This document shows positions 16,691-28,907 of a stretch of DNA of 64,000 bases, in pieces; position 1 is the stretch's first letter; every line of letters begins with the position of its first letter. Source of the stretch: JAJNBA01 sp963842295 (GTDB lineage Bacteria; Actinomycetota; UBA4738; HRBIN12); assembly GCA_963842295.1 (NCBI GenBank), contig CAWJFY010000007.1, positions 62,001 through 126,000 of the forward strand, given 5' to 3'. The notes under the pieces were generated by a model, which was given only the letters and a program-made list of their open reading frames with translations, was not told the origin of the DNA and searched no databases. The translations under genes and the position numbers were made by a program.

Positions 16691-19080
16691 CGCTCGGACT
16701 CTACCGTCGGCATGTGACCGACGAAGCTCACGGTCACCATCCCGTCGAGGTCGGTGCGCCAGACCTGGGCGCCGGACGCGGCGATCGCGTCCATGATCTC
16801 CGCGTTCGGATGCCCGTAGTCGTTGTTCATACCCACGCTCACGACAGCGACCTCGGCGTGGACGGCATCGAACAGCTCGGGAACGGACGTTCCGCCGCCG
16901 TGATGCGGCACCTTGAGAACGTCCACGTCGGAGAGCGCGCCCTCTTCCAGCAGCCACTCCTGCACCGGGATCTCGGCGTCGCCCGTCAGAAGCACCGTGT
17001 CCTCGTGAAGCGACAGCAGGATCACGATCGAATCGTTGTTCGCATCGGACTCCGTGCCCGTCCAACATCGATCCGGCGACAGCACGTCCAATCGGATGTC
17101 GCCGACTCGAAACACGTCGCCGGCCCGCGGATCCGCAACGGGGATGTCCTCGTCCCGGATCGCGCGATCGAGCTCCCTCTGCGCCGGCGATCCGTCGGAA
17201 CACCCCGGCTGGAGCAACACCCCCACCGGGATGCGCGAGAGCACGGTCGGAAGCCCCGCGACATGATCGGCGTGCGGGTGCGTCGCGATGACCATGTCGA
17301 GTCGTTTCACGCCGAGTGCCGCGAGCTGGGTGGCGACGGTTCGCTCCTCGGGTCCCCCATCGACGAGGATCGTGGCACCTGCCGGGCTCGTGACGAGGAT
17401 CGAGTCGCCCTGGCCGATATCGAGGACGCGGATCGTGAGCCCTGCCGGCGGACCGCTTCCCAGCGCCGACGCCCAGACGACCACGGGGAGGCACGCGAGG
17501 CTGAGGACGGTCGCCGTCCGAGGCGGACGCCATCCGGTCCGGATCCAGACGGTGATCGCGACCACGAGCACGGAGCCTCCCAGCAGCACGAACGGTCCGC
17601 CCTTCGCCGAGAGGTACCCGACCGGCGCTTTGCCGAGGTGGTCGGCGATCAGCTCGAGGGCGCGCATCGGCACCAACGCGACCGCCCCGAGTGCCTTGCC
17701 GAGGGGTAGCCACACGAGCCCCGCGCCGGCCGCCACCGCTCCGAGCAGGAGCGACGGCGCAACGAGTGGGAAGGCCGCGAGGTTCGCGGGGAGCGTCACG
17801 AGAGGGACCTCGTCGAAGTAGAACAGGAGCACGGGAGTGACCCCGAGCTGCGCGGAAAGCGTGGCGCCCGCCGCCGCAGCCACCGGGCGTGGGAGGAAGC
17901 GGCCGGCACGATCTGCGAGTGTCGAGGCGAGCGCGACCATCCCCGCGGTCGCGGTCACCGAGAGCTGGAAACCGACCGACCAGGCGAGCCAGGGATCGAC
18001 GACGAGAAGGCTGAGCACGGCGGCAGCGAGGATCGAGGCTGTCGTGCGGGGTCGGCCGATGAGCACGCCCACCAACGCCAGGCCCGCCATCACTCCTGCT
18101 CGGAGCACCGATGGCTCAGCGCCCGTGAGGACCGTAAAGAAGGCGACCGCGCCGAAGCTCAGGGCGAACTTCGGCCATCGCGAGAGCCGAAGGAGCGCGG
18201 TCGCGGCCAGCACCGGCACGAGCACCATCGCCACGTTCCCGCCCGAGACGACGAGGAGGTGACTCAGGCCCGATGCTCGGAAGTCTCGCTCGAGGCCGGG
18301 GTCCAGCTTCGAGTCGTCGCCCAGGAGGAGCCCGAGGAGCAGGCCGGCCTCGGTGGGCGGGAAGACGCGCTCTATCGAACGGCCCGCGATCTCCCTGGCC
18401 GACTGGGTCGTCCGGACGAATGGACTGAGGGACGGCCCGAGGCGGGTGAACACGTCGAGCCCGAGCTGCGCGGCGATGCCCCTGTGGCGGAGGACCTCCG
18501 CGAACCCCGGATCGTCGGGGACTCGGAGGACGCCCTCGAGCCGGACGCGGTCCCCGCGCCGCGCGCGAGGGAGGTCCTCGTCGCCGCTGACCCAGACCAG
18601 AGAACGGAGCGTGGCGGCGCCGTCCGCCCAGTCGATCCGACGGACCTGCGCGATCGCCGACCAGCCGAACGTCGCCTCCGAGGGATCGGTCTGCAGGACG
18701 GCCTCGATCGTCACGCGCCGTGGCGCGAGCCGAGCAAGGAGCGAGGACTCCAGGCCGCGGTGGTGGATGCCGCTCCACCCCATCGCGAGCGCGAGGACGC
18801 CGACGATCGTCAAGAGAAGCGTCGCGGCCGGAGAGCCGACGCCCGTCGGGCGCGCGGCGGCGACGGCTCGCACGGCAGCCGGCTCCTGAGGGACGAGGCG
18901 CGCTCGGGCGAGCGGACCCGGGCTTCGAGCCGCGCTCCCACCGGCGAACCACGCCGAGATGAGGCTCGCCAGCCCGAGGCCCAGCAGCGACACCGGAGGA
19001 ACCCGCAGCGGGATCTCCGGCCAGACCATGAGACCGGAGGCGAACGCCGTGGCAGCCACGGGCAGCACCCAGGACCCCAC
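16687..19080 (-). CDS. comEC: ComEC/Rec2 DNA-uptake channel
   Basis: Membrane channel that passes single-stranded DNA into the cell in natural transformation. The 797-residue protein has an N-terminal soluble (OB-type) part, a central competence domain with many membrane helices (LSHLLVVSGGNVAMVLVPVL is the conserved entry) and a C-terminal metallo-beta-lactamase-like domain with HPHADH, the motif of the proposed nuclease. The start follows comEA by 9 bases and the stop overlaps holA. Confidence 0.93.
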   Translation of the reverse strand: MGSWVLPVAATAFASGLMVWPEIPLRVPPVSLLGLGLASLISAWFAGGSAARSPGPLARARLVPQEPAAVRAVAAARPTGVGSPAATLLLTIVGVLALAMGWSGIHHRGLESSLLARLAPRRVTIEAVLQTDPSEATFGWSAIAQVRRIDWADGAATLRSLVWVSGDEDLPRARRGDRVRLEGVLRVPDDPGFAEVLRHRGIAAQLGLDVFTRLGPSLSPFVRTTQSAREIAGRSIERVFPPTEAGLLLGLLLGDDSKLDPGLERDFRASGLSHLLVVSGGNVAMVLVPVLAATALLRLSRWPKFALSFGAVAFFTVLTGAEPSVLRAGVMAGLALVGVLIGRPRTTASILAAAVLSLLVVDPWLAWSVGFQLSVTATAGMVALASTLADRAGRFLPRPVAAAAGATLSAQLGVTPVLLFYFDEVPLVTLPANLAAFPLVAPSLLLGAVAAGAGLVWLPLGKALGAVALVPMRALELIADHLGKAPVGYLSAKGGPFVLLGGSVLVVAITVWIRTGWRPPRTATVLSLACLPVVVWASALGSGPPAGLTIRVLDIGQGDSILVTSPAGATILVDGGPEERTVATQLAALGVKRLDMVIATHPHADHVAGLPTVLSRIPVGVLLQPGCSDGSPAQRELDRAIRDEDIPVADPRAGDVFRVGDIRLDVLSPDRCWTGTESDANNDSIVILLSLHEDTVLLTGDAEIPVQEWLLEEGALSDVDVLKVPHHGGGTSVPELFDAVHAEVAVVSVGMNNDYGHPNAEIMDAIAASGAQVWRTDLDGMVTVSFVGHMPTVESER

Positions 19081-19089
19081 GGATCGCCC

Positions 19090-19698
19090 TCAGACCGTGA
19101 CCTGGTCGCGGATCTCCTCGAGCGTCGCTGGACCGATGCCGCTCACGTCCATCAGGTCCTCGACCGAAGCGAAGGGCCCGTTCTGCTCCCGGTACTCGAC
19201 GATGGTGGCGGCGAGCACCTCCCCGATCCCCGACAGGGTCTCGAGCTCTGTCTCCGAGGCCGAGTTGATGTTGATGAGGCCGCTCGTCGATCCAGGCATC
19301 GAGCCGCCCGGCACGCCCGCTCCCGCTGGCCCGGCCTTCGGCACAAGGATCTGGGTTCCGTCCGCGAGCGGCGCCGCGAGGTTCAGGAGGCTCAGGTCCG
19401 CCTTCAAAAGAGATCCGCCCGCGCGCTCGATCGCATCGATCACGCGATCTCCTTCGGCGAACTCGTACACACCCGGTTGGCGGACCGCGCCGGCGACGTC
19501 GACGATGAGGGTCACCGATGGGCTCGGCGACGAGGAAACCTGCGGGGCGTCGCCGATCCCCGCCTCTGCGATCGTCACCGGCTTGGGCAGCGAACGGGCA
19601 TACCAGAGCCCGGCGCCGCCCAGCACCGCCACCAGGACGACGATCAGCCCGGCGATCTCCCCGCGCGAGAGCATGTCCAGGCGTTCCCGGAACGACAT
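19090..19698 (-). CDS. comEA: ComEA-type DNA receptor
   Basis: Membrane-anchored DNA-binding protein that delivers transforming DNA to ComEC. In 202 residues: one N-terminal membrane helix (about 17-36), an SLBB domain (VDVAGAVRQPGVYEFAEGDR) and two C-terminal helix-hairpin-helix motifs (ININSASETELETLSGIG and DLMDVSGIGPATLEEI). Forms an operon with comEC and holA. No type IV pilus genes are visible here, so competence is not proven. Confidence 0.93.
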   Translation of the reverse strand: MSFRERLDMLSRGEIAGLIVVLVAVLGGAGLWYARSLPKPVTIAEAGIGDAPQVSSSPSPSVTLIVDVAGAVRQPGVYEFAEGDRVIDAIERAGGSLLKADLSLLNLAAPLADGTQILVPKAGPAGAGVPGGSMPGSTSGLININSASETELETLSGIGEVLAATIVEYREQNGPFASVEDLMDVSGIGPATLEEIRDQVTV

Positions 19699-19743
19699 GC
19701 GCGCGACGCTAGAACGGCTCCGCTTCAGATGCAGTGAGCTACG

Positions 19744-21759
19744 TCACGTGGAAACGAAGTCCTCGATGCGCAAACCCGCCGCGATCGCCTCCACGGTCGC
19801 AGATGCCCCGTAGATGTTGGCTGATACACGGCCATCCGCGAGACAGGCGGAACCGTATGCTCCGGAGACTTCGGTCCCCGAACCCTCACTGCACCGCTCG
19901 AGCCAAAGGAAGACGGAGGGCTCGAGCGTGGAACCGAACCCGAGCATCGAGCCCTCGCCTTCGCCGCTCTCCTTCGACAGGGCGATCGGGCCCGATGTCT
20001 CTGCGACCGGGAAGCCCGCATCGGTCTCGTGGATCTCGAGGCTTCTCGCGATCTCTCCAGCCTGGCCCGACTCCTCGAGCGCCACGAGCACGGTCCATGA
20101 CGGCAGCCCGTACCTCAGCCAGTGCCCCTGTGGCAGCCGTCGTCGCTCGGACCACTCGTCCGACATCTTCCAGATCTCGATGCTCCGGTACGACGGAACG
20201 GATCCGACGGGTTCGGTACCGTCGACGTACTCCGCGATCGAGGCCTGCCGTTCGTGAAGGAACACGATGGGGAAGCGGGGCGGCGGATCGCTCCGCCACA
20301 GATAGGAGACCTCGGGCTGGATGCCGAGCGCCGCGAGATCCAGAGCGGGCGGGTAGACGAGGGTGGCGGAGGTCCCGTCCGGGAACACGACCGGCATCCG
20401 GATGAGATCTCCGTCGCCCTCAATCCTCGGGACGAAAGGCTCGGGCTCAAGGACCTCTCCCCGAGTATCGGGACGCAGGCCCATCGGTGGGTTGTACGCG
20501 AACATCCGCCGCTCCATCGGTTGGAGTTCCAGCCCGTACAGGTGGGACTGGACCAGCACGACGTCTCCGGCCACGGCGGATTCGATCACGCGGCAGCAGC
20601 CGCCTCGCAGATCAGGGAGCGGGATCTGATCCCGGTGCCACCTGTCCTCGTCGGGCGAGAACACGATGGTCTGGCCGCAGAAATCGCCGAACACGATTCG
20701 GGCGGTCGCGACACTCTTCGGGTAGCACTCGGAGAAGTCGAGAGGCGTGTCCGGGAGCGATCCCCACGAGTTGGTCACGGGATCGTAGGCCGCGGTCGCC
20801 TGGTCGTAGTCCCACGCGATCATCTCGCCGTCGAGCCACGATGCCGTCACTGCCTGCGGAGACAGTTCAGAGGACGGAAGCTCTCGCCAGGCGTTCGTCG
20901 CCGGGTCATACGCGATCCCGATGGCGGTGTCCGTGTCGGCACGGTTGTTCCCGTCGAGGGCGGCCCCGAAGACGATCATCTCCTCGCCCGTCCAGACAGC
21001 AGACCCGTCGGTGATGTCGGTCGGGGCGTCGGCGATCCGGCGCCACGAGTCGGTCGACGGGTCATACGCGGCGCCGTCGCGCATCCGAGGGCTGCGCTCG
21101 GTGCTCCCCCACACGATCAGCTCGGTGCCGGTCCATACAGCGAAGGCCGACCGAGCGGAAAGCGGCGAGGGCGGAAGCATCCGCCAGGTCCTCGAGCCCG
21201 GGTCATACGCGGCGCCGTCGTCGAAGTACGGCGCTTCGCGGACCCCTCCGTCCCAACCTCCCCATACCAGGAGCTCGCTGCCGGTCCACGCGAAGGCGGG
21301 GTCGGAGCGTCCGCGCAAGGGCGACGCCGCGAGCGCGCTCCAGCTGCGAATCAGCGGGTCGAACGAGAACCCGTCCGCCTGAGGATCCTCGTTCGAGCCC
21401 ACGAACTCGTAGCCACCCCACACGAGGAGTTGCGAACCCGTCCAGGCGGTAGCGGCGCCACTCCGGTTCTCCGGCGGCGCGGAGAGCTCGCTCCAACCGA
21501 CGGGGAGCTCCGTGGCGAGGTCGATGGCCGGTGCCGGGTTCGGTGCCGGCCGGGGATCGGGATTGGCGAGGTCCCACGCGAAGACCGCAGCCGCCGCGAA
21601 CACCGCGAGGGCGACAGCGGCCGCGACGAGGCGACGGCCCGTCGCGGGCGGCCAGTCCACCGACCGCGCCGGCGCCGCCGCGCGCCGCCTCGCCTCTCCC
21701 CACAGCTCCGGCGGGCCGATCTCATCGGCCAGCGCGAAGCGCTCCTTCAACTCAGCCAT
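19744..21759 (-). CDS. Kelch-repeat membrane protein paired with ECF sigma factor
   Basis: The protein has a short cytoplasmic head of about 40 residues, one membrane helix (RLVAAAVALAVFAAAAVFAWD) and a long outer part with about six kelch-like blades, each ending in AYDP or similar and containing the repeated W(T/P)G(S/T/E)(Q/E)L(L/I)VWGG pattern. The C-terminal 250 residues are not recognised. The gene overlaps the ECF sigma gene by 8 bases, so it probably acts as anti-sigma factor or sensor. The outer beta-propeller may bind a carbohydrate or protein, which is inference only. Confidence 0.78.
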   Translation of the reverse strand: MAELKERFALADEIGPPELWGEARRRAAAPARSVDWPPATGRRLVAAAVALAVFAAAAVFAWDLANPDPRPAPNPAPAIDLATELPVGWSELSAPPENRSGAATAWTGSQLLVWGGYEFVGSNEDPQADGFSFDPLIRSWSALAASPLRGRSDPAFAWTGSELLVWGGWDGGVREAPYFDDGAAYDPGSRTWRMLPPSPLSARSAFAVWTGTELIVWGSTERSPRMRDGAAYDPSTDSWRRIADAPTDITDGSAVWTGEEMIVFGAALDGNNRADTDTAIGIAYDPATNAWRELPSSELSPQAVTASWLDGEMIAWDYDQATAAYDPVTNSWGSLPDTPLDFSECYPKSVATARIVFGDFCGQTIVFSPDEDRWHRDQIPLPDLRGGCCRVIESAVAGDVVLVQSHLYGLELQPMERRMFAYNPPMGLRPDTRGEVLEPEPFVPRIEGDGDLIRMPVVFPDGTSATLVYPPALDLAALGIQPEVSYLWRSDPPPRFPIVFLHERQASIAEYVDGTEPVGSVPSYRSIEIWKMSDEWSERRRLPQGHWLRYGLPSWTVLVALEESGQAGEIARSLEIHETDAGFPVAETSGPIALSKESGEGEGSMLGFGSTLEPSVFLWLERCSEGSGTEVSGAYGSACLADGRVSANIYGASATVEAIAAGLRIEDFVST

Positions 21760-22267
21760 CCTCGTCCTCCAGCAGATCTCGCAGACGCTTCCGGGCCCGG
21801 TGCACGTGCACGCCGACGGCGGAGACCGACGAGCTCAAGACTTTCGCGATCTCCCGGTGCGACCAGCCCGCGTAGTCCGCGAGCACCACCGAGGCCCGCT
21901 GCTTCAGCGGGAGTTGGGCGAGCGCCCGCCACAGGTCGACGAACGGCTCCGGCATGCCCGTCACCGGCTCGCCCAAGAAGGTCGTCATCCGTCCTCGCTC
22001 CTTCAGCTCCCCGGCCGCGATCCGGAACGCTGCTCGCCACACCCAGGCGGTGGGGTCGTGCAACGCACGACCACGCCGCAACGCCTGTGCGAACGCCTCC
22101 GCGACCGCATCGTCTGCCACCTCTCGGCTCCCGGAGGAAAGGAGCACGGCTCGCCAAAGGCGGTCACCATGCTCCCGATAGACGTGCTCGAGTCGATCCT
22201 CGACGGTCCCGTCTCCCGGTCCGGCACGATCGCGCTCGACGTCGGCCTCCACGGCTTCATCCTGCAC
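21752..22267 (-). CDS. ECF-type RNA polymerase sigma factor
   Basis: A 171-residue sigma factor with region 2 (LEHVYREHGDRLWRAVLLSSGSREVADDAVAEAFAQAL, shortened here as DDAVAEAFAQAL) and region 4 (LPLKQRASVVLADYAGWSHREIA then VHRARKRLRDLLEDE). It is followed with an 8-base overlap by a membrane kelch protein, giving a second sigma/sensor pair similar in layout to 10391-11837. A terminator-like hairpin separates it from leuS. Confidence 0.88.
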   Translation of the reverse strand: MQDEAVEADVERDRAGPGDGTVEDRLEHVYREHGDRLWRAVLLSSGSREVADDAVAEAFAQALRRGRALHDPTAWVWRAAFRIAAGELKERGRMTTFLGEPVTGMPEPFVDLWRALAQLPLKQRASVVLADYAGWSHREIAKVLSSSVSAVGVHVHRARKRLRDLLEDEDG

Positions 22268-22282
22268 TTCGGAACAACAGGA

Positions 22283-22304
22283 AGGAACCGGCGTCGGTTC
22301 CTTA
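22283..22304 (-). terminator. Terminator after leuS
   Basis: Inverted repeat AAGGAACCG/CGGTTCCTT with a 4-base loop, in the 57-base gap between the leuS stop and the sigma-factor start. A short T-rich tract (CTGTTGTT) follows on the minus strand. Confidence 0.65.
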
Positions 22305-22324
22305 ACAGGTCAGGAGGAGGGACC

Positions 22325-24766
<2,442 letters not shown>

Positions 24767-24810
24767 CGGGTCATCGTAGCGGGCAACCTTCGTACACTGG
24801 CGTCACGAAC

Positions 24811-25284
24811 GTGGGGACCGAAACCGGGCAGCGGCGCAGACCCACGAAGGCGCTCGACCGCCGGGTCCTGCGACTCTGGTGGACGACCTGGGGTGTTCTC
24901 GTCGTGATCGCGGCGGCCGTCGCATCTCCACTCGTGGGCCGGTCGCCGTCCTTCACGGCCGCGTACGTGATCGGGGTCGTCACGGCGATCGTCCTGGCGG
25001 CCGCGCTCCCCTACCTCCGGTACCGCCGCTGGCGATACGAGATCCGCGAACGTGATCTGTTCTTGTCGCACGGCTCGCTCTTCTTCGTCCTCACGCTGAT
25101 CCCGTTCGATCGGATCCAATACGTCGAAACGCACCAAGGACCCCTCGATCTCGCGTTCGGATTGATGCAGCTCGTGGTCTACACGGCGGCCGGGAAGGCC
25201 GCCCGGATCCCCGGGCTCGCGCCGGAAGAGGCGGGATCGCTCCGCGAGGAGCTCTCGAAGGTTGCCGGAACCCAGAGTGTCTGA
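24811..25284 (+). CDS. Bacterial PH-domain membrane protein (YdbS-like)
   Basis: Two N-terminal membrane helices (WWTTWGVLVVIAAAVASPLV and AYVIGVVTAIVLAAALPYL) and one bacterial PH domain (YEIRERDLFLSHGSLFFVLTL then IPFDRIQYVETHQGPLD). The 157-residue protein starts at GTG 24811 and overlaps the next PH-domain gene, as in the ydbS-ydbT pair of Bacillus, which is linked to resistance against certain antimicrobial peptides. That role is by analogy. Confidence 0.82.
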   Translation: MGTETGQRRRPTKALDRRVLRLWWTTWGVLVVIAAAVASPLVGRSPSFTAAYVIGVVTAIVLAAALPYLRYRRWRYEIRERDLFLSHGSLFFVLTLIPFDRIQYVETHQGPLDLAFGLMQLVVYTAAGKAARIPGLAPEEAGSLREELSKVAGTQSV

Positions 25285-26728
25285 TCGACCGCCGCCCCGG
25301 CCGGATCTGGCGGACGTCGAAGGACCGGGGGCGACTCCCTTCGCGGCATGGAGGCGCCTCCATCCCGCTGCGATCGCCGTTTGGATCGCAGGCTCGATCG
25401 GGGGTTTCGCGTTGCCGCTGGTGGCGATCCTCCTGTTCGGGGGTGAGCAAGGGCCGCTCCTGTTCACGTCGATCGTCGGTGCGCTCGTGTTGCTTGGCTC
25501 CGCGGTTCGCTGGACGCGCTTCTGGTACCGGCTCGACGGACCGAATCTCGTCGTCCGAGGTGGTCTCCTGCAGCGCTGGGAGCGGACCTTGCAACCCGCT
25601 CGCATCCAGAGCGTGGACGTGGTGCAGAAGCTCTCCCACCGTGTCTTCGGGGTGGTGGAGCTCCGGATCGAGGTCGTCGGCGGCAAGGGAACCGAAGCAG
25701 CGCTCGTCGCCCTGACGCCGGAGGAGGCGACGCAGCTCCGCGCCATCCTCATGGCCGATCATGCCGAGGGTGCCGTCGATCCCACGGAACCGGCGCTCGT
25801 GCGGATGCGGCCCGCCGATCTACTGCTGGCCGGCGCGACCGGTGGCCGGGTGGCCGTGGTCGCGGCGATGGCGGGATGGGTGGTCCAGATCCTGCCGGAG
25901 GGCTCGTTCGTGGAGACGATGGATCGGCTCGCGGGAGCCGATCGATCGGATCTCGAGACCTTCGTCGTGATCGCCGGGGCGTTGCTGCTGGCCTCGGTCT
26001 TGATCTCGCTCGTGAGCACGATCTTCGTCTACTGGGATTTCACCGCCATGCGCCAAGGGGATCGGCTGGTCATCACCCGCGGGCTCCTGCAGACGCGCCG
26101 ATCCGTGGTCCCGGTCGCGCGGATCCAGGCGATCAGGATCGAGGAGAACCCGATCCGGCGGGCGTTCGGCTTTGCGTCGCTCCGTGTGTTGACGGCGGGG
26201 TACGGGCGCGACTCGGGCGACGAACAACAGTCGAGCATGCTCGTACCGGTCGCCGACCGACAGCGGTGCCTCGTCATCGCCGAAGGGGTCCTGGGCTCGA
26301 GCAGCATCCGGGACGCGCAGCTCCACCCCGCGCCGCCGCGATCATTCGTTCGCCGCCTGTGTCTCGCCGCGATCGTCGGATCCGCTGCCCTCACGCTGGG
26401 GCTGGTCTTCCGGGACGGTGCGCTCGCGGGCGCTCTCCTGTTCCTCCCGCTGGCCATCGGGTTCGCGTTCATGTCCTGGCGCGCGCTCGGCCATGCCGTC
26501 ATCGGGCAGCACGTCATCGCGCGCTCCGGTGGGCTCGTGCGACGTACGACCGTCGCCAACCACGCGAACATCCAGCATCTGATCCTGCGCCGGTCCCCGA
26601 CGCAGCGGCCGTTCGGGATCGCGAGTGTGACCCTCGCGATCCCGAAGGCGGCGACGGCGGTGATCGACGTCGACCGTGAGGTCGCGGAGGAGCGATTCGA
26701 CGAGCTCGCGGCTCGGCTCGTCGATTAG
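25277..26728 (+). CDS. Multi-PH-domain membrane protein (YdbT-like)
   Basis: Partner of the preceding gene: about 480 residues with three bPH2 repeats. Each repeat has the pattern of membrane helices then a PH core (WYRLDGPNLVVRGGLLQRWE; GDRLVITRGLLQTRRSVVPV; IGQHVIARSGGLVRRTTVAN). The GTG at 25277 overlaps the previous stop; a TTG at 25262 is the alternative. The stop overlaps that of the convergent GGDEF-EAL gene. Confidence 0.82.
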   Translation: MSDRPPPRPDLADVEGPGATPFAAWRRLHPAAIAVWIAGSIGGFALPLVAILLFGGEQGPLLFTSIVGALVLLGSAVRWTRFWYRLDGPNLVVRGGLLQRWERTLQPARIQSVDVVQKLSHRVFGVVELRIEVVGGKGTEAALVALTPEEATQLRAILMADHAEGAVDPTEPALVRMRPADLLLAGATGGRVAVVAAMAGWVVQILPEGSFVETMDRLAGADRSDLETFVVIAGALLLASVLISLVSTIFVYWDFTAMRQGDRLVITRGLLQTRRSVVPVARIQAIRIEENPIRRAFGFASLRVLTAGYGRDSGDEQQSSMLVPVADRQRCLVIAEGVLGSSSIRDAQLHPAPPRSFVRRLCLAAIVGSAALTLGLVFRDGALAGALLFLPLAIGFAFMSWRALGHAVIGQHVIARSGGLVRRTTVANHANIQHLILRRSPTQRPFGIASVTLAIPKAATAVIDVDREVAEERFDELAARLVD

Positions 26729-28860
26729 GTCCCGCTACCTCTGTCCAGGGATCGACGCATCCTCGAGGGGACTCCGGCCGCGATCAGTGCCGGGATCGCC
26801 TCGGCCGCCAGGGGCCGTGCGAAGTGGAAGCCCTGGCCGAGCGTGCATCCAGCGTCTTGAAGGAAGGCCAACTCCTCGGCCGTCTCGATCCCCTCCGCGA
26901 GCGGTGTCATCCCCAACCCATGTGCCAGCTGGACCATGGCTTCGACCATGCGTCCGGAGTCCTGGTCGCGATGGACGTCGTGGATGAAGGACCGATCGAT
27001 CTTCAGGATGTCGACCGGGAGATGCTTCAGCCGCGCGAGGGACGAGTAGCCGGTCCCGAAGTCGTCGATCGCCAGCGTGAGACCCCAGGCATGGAGCTCC
27101 GTGAGGACCCGCTGGGTCCGGTCCGGGTCGGCCATCGCCGCGGACTCGGTGATCTCGACGATCACGTCGTGCGGGTCGACGCCCGCTCCGGTCAGCTTCT
27201 CCATGACGTTCTCCGCCAGCCGTCCCGACCAGAGTTGACGCGGAGACAGGTTGAAGCCGACGAGGACGTCGATCCCCTCCGCCTCCCACGCCTTCCGCTG
27301 ACGGGCGACCTCGTCGATCACCCAGTCACCGATCGCCTCGATCAGCCCGAGCTCTTCCGCGATCGGGATGAACTCTCCGGGCGGGACGATCCCGCCGTTG
27401 GGCTTGCGCCATCGGATCAGCGCTTCGAGTCCGGAGACCCTTCCGGTCGCGAGCTCGACCACCGGCTGCCAATGGAGCACCCAGTCCTTCTGTTCCACCG
27501 CTCGGCGGAGGCGCGTCGTGAAGGAGAGCCGGTCGATCGCATCGTCCGGGCCACCCGCGTACACGATGTAGCCGCCGGGCTCGGTCTTCTTCGACTGGTA
27601 CATCGCGGTGTCGGCGTTCCGCAAGAGGGTCCCGGCATCGGTGGCGTCCTGAGGGAAGAGGCTCACCCCGATCGAGGCGGACGCGAAGAACTCCACGCCA
27701 TCGAGGTCGAACGGTTCCCGGAGCGCCTCATGGACCCGCGTCGCGACGGATTCGGCCACGAACATCCCGGCTTCGGTCCCCGCGACGGGCCCCATCCCGC
27801 GCTCGAGGTCTGCCAGCAGGAGGAGGAACTCATCCCCGCCCTGCCGAGCCACCATGTCCGTCTCCCGGGTGCATCCCCGGAGACGCTCGGCGAGCTGCTG
27901 CAGGAGCTGGTCGCCCGCGTGATGCCCGAGCGAGTCGTTCACCAGCTTGAAGTTGTCGAGGTCGAGGTAGAGCACCCCGACACCGAGGTCGTGCCGGCGC
28001 GCGCGGGCGATCGCCGTGTCGAGCATCTCCTCGAACAGTGCTCGGTTCGGCAGTCCGGTCAGCTTGTCGTGGTACGCGAGGAACGCCACCTGCTCCTCGG
28101 CTCGCTTGCGCTCGGTGATGTCGAAGATCACGCCCTGGATCAACCAGGGATCGCCGCTCTCGTCATCGATCGGGTATGCCTGCTCCAGGACCCACCGGAC
28201 CGTGCCGTCCTCGTGGACCATCCGGTACTCGTGATTGAGCGGCTCGTGCGCGTTGTACGCATACCGGTACTGGTCCCATGCGCGGTCGATGTCCTCGGGG
28301 TGCACATGGTGTCGCCATGCGTACGGGTCGGTCAGCCACTCGTCCTGGCTGATGCCGAGCAGCTCCACGACCTGGGGGCTGACGTAGATCGACTCCGAGT
28401 CCTCGTCGACCGGATCCAGGTAGACGACCGCGGGGATGTGCTCCACCAGCGCCCGGTACTTGGCCTCAGCCTCGAAGCGTGCAACCCGTCCCTCCTCCAG
28501 CTCGGTGCGGTCCCGAAGGGTGACCACCAGGAGCGGCGTCGCGGCCTCGACCCTGCCGATGTGCACCTCCACGGGGAGTTGGTCACCGTCCCTGCGCGTG
28601 CACGTGGTCTCGAACGACGAGCCCGCGGAGTGCGAGGAGAGGTCCGTGGCGAGCAGTGCCTCCACCTGCCGACCGAGGAGCTCGCCTCGCTCGAAGCCGG
28701 TCAGCAGCTCGCAGGCAGAGTTCGCGTAGATGATCTCGCCGCCGGTTTCGGCCACCACGAGCGACTCCGGGGTCGCCTCCAGGAAGGAGCCCGGAGTGAG
28801 CACGTCGGAGAGCCGACCGAGGGCAGCTTCGAAGAGGGTCGCGGCCGGGACCGATCTCAT
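26725..28860 (-). CDS. PAS-PAS-GGDEF-EAL cyclic-di-GMP protein
   Basis: Makes or degrades cyclic di-GMP in response to a signal sensed by PAS domains. Order over 711 residues: PAS (about 20-120), second PAS with PAC (about 130-255), GGDEF domain with an intact GGDEF motif at 341-345, and EAL domain with EALIRW at 479 and the loop DDFGTGYSSL. Both catalytic motifs look intact, so the protein may be bifunctional. No membrane segment is seen, so it is cytosolic. It ends convergent with the PH-domain pair. Confidence 0.92.
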   Translation of the reverse strand: MRSVPAATLFEAALGRLSDVLTPGSFLEATPESLVVAETGGEIIYANSACELLTGFERGELLGRQVEALLATDLSSHSAGSSFETTCTRRDGDQLPVEVHIGRVEAATPLLVVTLRDRTELEEGRVARFEAEAKYRALVEHIPAVVYLDPVDEDSESIYVSPQVVELLGISQDEWLTDPYAWRHHVHPEDIDRAWDQYRYAYNAHEPLNHEYRMVHEDGTVRWVLEQAYPIDDESGDPWLIQGVIFDITERKRAEEQVAFLAYHDKLTGLPNRALFEEMLDTAIARARRHDLGVGVLYLDLDNFKLVNDSLGHHAGDQLLQQLAERLRGCTRETDMVARQGGDEFLLLLADLERGMGPVAGTEAGMFVAESVATRVHEALREPFDLDGVEFFASASIGVSLFPQDATDAGTLLRNADTAMYQSKKTEPGGYIVYAGGPDDAIDRLSFTTRLRRAVEQKDWVLHWQPVVELATGRVSGLEALIRWRKPNGGIVPPGEFIPIAEELGLIEAIGDWVIDEVARQRKAWEAEGIDVLVGFNLSPRQLWSGRLAENVMEKLTGAGVDPHDVIVEITESAAMADPDRTQRVLTELHAWGLTLAIDDFGTGYSSLARLKHLPVDILKIDRSFIHDVHRDQDSGRMVEAMVQLAHGLGMTPLAEGIETAEELAFLQDAGCTLGQGFHFARPLAAEAIPALIAAGVPSRMRRSLDRGSGT

Positions 28861-28907
28861 GCTGATGTCATCGGCGGGAGCGATGGCCGACCTGAGAAGG
28901 CGGGAAA

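Noticed and set aside
24767..24810. T-box or other leader for leuS
   Set aside because: The divergent gap is only 44 bases, too short for a T-box, and no specifier structure is seen.
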